Source of the DNA: Cyanophora paradoxa
Taxonomy: Eukaryota; Glaucocystophyceae; Cyanophorales; Cyanophoraceae
Direction of reading: 5' to 3'
Length of the DNA stretch: 64,000 nucleotides
NCBI GenBank assembly: GCA_004431415.1
Contig: QPMI01000483.1
Location: forward strand, 62,001 to 126,000
The number at the start of each line of letters is the position of its first letter. Positions within the stretch are counted from its first letter, which is position 1. The notes beneath the pieces were generated by a model. The model did not search any database. It was given only the letters and a program-made list of their open reading frames with translations, and was not told where the DNA came from. A program made the translations under genes and the position numbers. This document shows positions 62,103 to 64,000 of the stretch, piece by piece.

Positions 62103-64000
62103 ATGCGTCACCTTGCAGTCGATGAGCGCTATGAGCTTGTTAAGCCCATGGGCAACGGAGCGTACGGGTGCGCCGCCTGCTGTGCCAGCTGTTTCCTCCG
62201 CCTGCCGTCCAGCTTTCGCCGGGCTCACGCTGTGGTTGTAGCCAAGTGTGCAGCGCACGGGACAATGTATCCGGTGAAATGGTGGCCATCAAGAAGGTGT
62301 CGAAGGCATTCGAGGACCTGACGGACGCAAAGCGGACGCTGCGGGAGATCAAGATCCTTTCTTCGCTCAACCACGAGAACGTGTGCCTGCTCCGGCCCCA
62401 ACGAACGAAACGAAAAAGAAAATGAAGAGCTTTGTCGAATTTGCAGGTCGTTCGTCTGCGGGGCGTGATGAAGCCCGAGAGCCGAGAGCTTTACGAGGAC
62501 ATCTACCTCGTTGAAGGTGATACAGGCTTGTTCGCCATATCTTTTTGCGCTTTAGCGTTTTTTTTCTCCTCAGATCTTATGGAGACAGGTGCTGGCGGGG
62601 GTAGAGTTTCGTTTTGAGCGTTCTCTTATTCCTTTTCAGATCTGGACTGGATTATCCGCTCACAGCAGCCGCTCACTGATGACCATGTTCAGGTGGGTTG
62701 GCTTTGCTTTGAAATACGTTTCTTTGTTGGTCTGTCTCTTTCCTGAATTTCGTTTCCAGTGGTTTGTGTACCAGATTTTACGCGCGGTGAAGTACATACA
62801 TTCTGCTTGTGTTCTGCACAGAGACCTGGTGCGCCCTGAGCAAGCCTTTACGTGTTGCATTCAATAACTTCTTTACTTTCCAGAAACCGAAAAATATTCT
62901 TGTTAATCGCAACTGCGAAATCAAGGTCGGCATCAGCTTTTTCGCAGCATCCCGTCTTTATCTTACTTGCATGCTCAGATCTGTGACTTCGGCCTGGCTC
63001 GAGTTACCGACCCCGAGGACAATGGGCCAGATATGACCCACTATGTGGTGACGCGCTGGTACCGAGCTCCTGAGCTGATTCTGCGGGGAGAGTACAGCAA
63101 AGCCAGTGAGTGGCGTTTTCTCATCTACCTCTTTGGAATCACGGATTACGCGATCTCATTTTCTGCGCCTCAGTTGATATGTGGTCTGTTGGGTGCATCC
63201 TTGCTGAGCTGCTCGCAAGGAGACCACTATTTCCTGGCAAAGATTGTCAGTGCCATCAACGAAAGCACATTGCTGCCATCTGATATCGCTTGCAGATTTG
63301 CAGCAGATCGATCTTATCACGAAGATACTAGGCACTCCGTCGGATGCAGAGCTTCAGTCCATGAAGGCCGATCAGAAGGTGCATTTGACAAATGGGGATG
63401 CTCACGTTCGTGCTGATATGTACCCCAGGCAATCACGTATGTGAAGACACTCCCGCATAGGCAACGCCAGTCGTGCTCAGCACTATTTCCTCAAGCTAGC
63501 CCACTTGGTGCGCGAGTTCCTATTCTCGATATGGACTTTGCAGCTCATTATCACGAGCAGCGATTGACCTCCTTGAGAAATTACTCTGTTTCGACCCCAC
63601 AAGGAGATGTTCGGCTGAGGATGCACTTGCGCATCCATATTTGGTCGACTACCACGATGAGCGCCTCGAGGTTGACATTGAGTACATTTGCATATGTGCC
63701 TGGATGTGTGCTGAATAGATCCGCAGCCTGTCTCCCCGCGTCTGCTGAATTTCGATTTCGAGGATCGCGACTTATCTGAACACGATCTTAAAGGTGCAGG
63801 AAGTTTTTGTTGGAAGACTCCAAAAATCGTAATGTTTGCTCAGATTTAATCTTCGATGAGATCATGCGCATATCTGCAATGCAAGAACAAAGAAGTGATC
63901 AGCAGATGGAGGATGTCGACGAGAATTCCCAGACCACAGCACCTGCTGCTGCCTCAAATCACACACCAGCACACCCCACTGCTTCTTTCTCTGCTACTCC
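62103..64000 (+). CDS. MAP kinase (plant-type CMGC) with THY activation loop; 3' end beyond window
   Basis: Exons by splice signals: 62,103-62,167; 62,242-62,380; 62,447-62,516; 62,574-62,588; 62,640-62,692; 62,760-62,828; 62,884-62,925; 62,979-63,105; 63,174-63,245; 63,296-63,378; 63,429-63,506; 63,561-63,670; 63,727-63,793; 63,844 onward. Motifs: Gly loop GNGAYG, VAIKK, HRDL (lysine of HRDLK follows after an intron as KPKNILVN), DFGLARV, the activation loop [49 protein letters not shown] and the C-lobe [10 protein letters not shown]. All catalytic residues are present. TxY is THY rather than TEY or TDY. Exon 4 is only 15 nt. Introns are T-rich, unlike the cyclase gene. The C-terminal tail is Gln/Glu/Pro-rich and still open at the window edge. 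Confidence 0.95.

Noticed and set aside
1-64000. CRISPR arrays, rRNA genes, riboswitches, bacterial terminators
   Set aside because: Tandem repeats present lack unique spacers of CRISPR type, and the window is eukaryotic; no rRNA signature was seen.

Overview
This 64 kb window is nuclear DNA from a GC-rich, intron-rich photosynthetic eukaryote. Two genes look plastid-targeted without an ER signal peptide: a thylakoid-lumen protein starting MAFVNGG and a DUF3727 protein starting MRLRAAFVVP. A Phe near the N-terminus is typical of glaucophyte and red-algal transit peptides. Together with GC-rich introns of the GTGCG...CAG type and a soluble-type adenylyl cyclase, a glaucophyte (Cyanophora-like) is my best guess. 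A red alga or haptophyte remains possible. No rRNA, CRISPR array or bacterial operon is visible.

Layout. 1-14,829: a very large Ty3/gypsy retrotransposon polyprotein (left end outside the window) with gag-like regions, an RS domain, retropepsin, RT/RNase H, a long acidic spacer, a DD35E integrase and a GPY/F tail. 15.7-18.13 kb: an AT-richer island of three or four short-spaced same-strand ORFs, two of them tandem paralogues of unknown family, followed by a 56-bp tandem repeat. 18.56-19.71 kb (minus): an unknown coiled-coil gene preceded by ~150-bp tandem repeats. 21-23.2 kb: tRNA-like relics, another ~150-bp repeat, a poly-G tract and an AT palindrome. 23.74-26.31 kb (minus): a spliced RGG-box protein. 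26.4-29 kb: AT-rich palindromic and inverted-repeat DNA. 29.08-36.08 kb (minus): soluble-type adenylyl cyclase. 37.34-39.44 kb (minus): tandem CCCH zinc-finger protein. 40.5-43.6 kb: GC minisatellites. 44.45-46.54 kb (minus): TFIIB-family factor. 46.7-48.74 kb: PsbQ-like lumen gene (minus) with two partial copies, one inverted. 49.13-54.05 kb (minus): Q/A-rich nuclear-type protein with ~20 11-residue repeats. 55-56.2 kb: a possible gene with a tandemly repeated exon-intron cassette. 57-59.7 kb: weakly supported minus-strand exons. 60.40-61.74 kb (minus): DUF3727 plastid protein, divergent from a 14-exon MAP kinase (62.10 kb to the right edge).

A recurring technical signal: frame breaks in otherwise continuous proteins repeatedly fall in runs of three to five G or C and are closed by one extra base. 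I read these as homopolymer undercalls in the assembly, so several apparently broken genes are probably intact. Exon boundaries given here were inferred by reading splice signals and conserved protein order, not by alignment.
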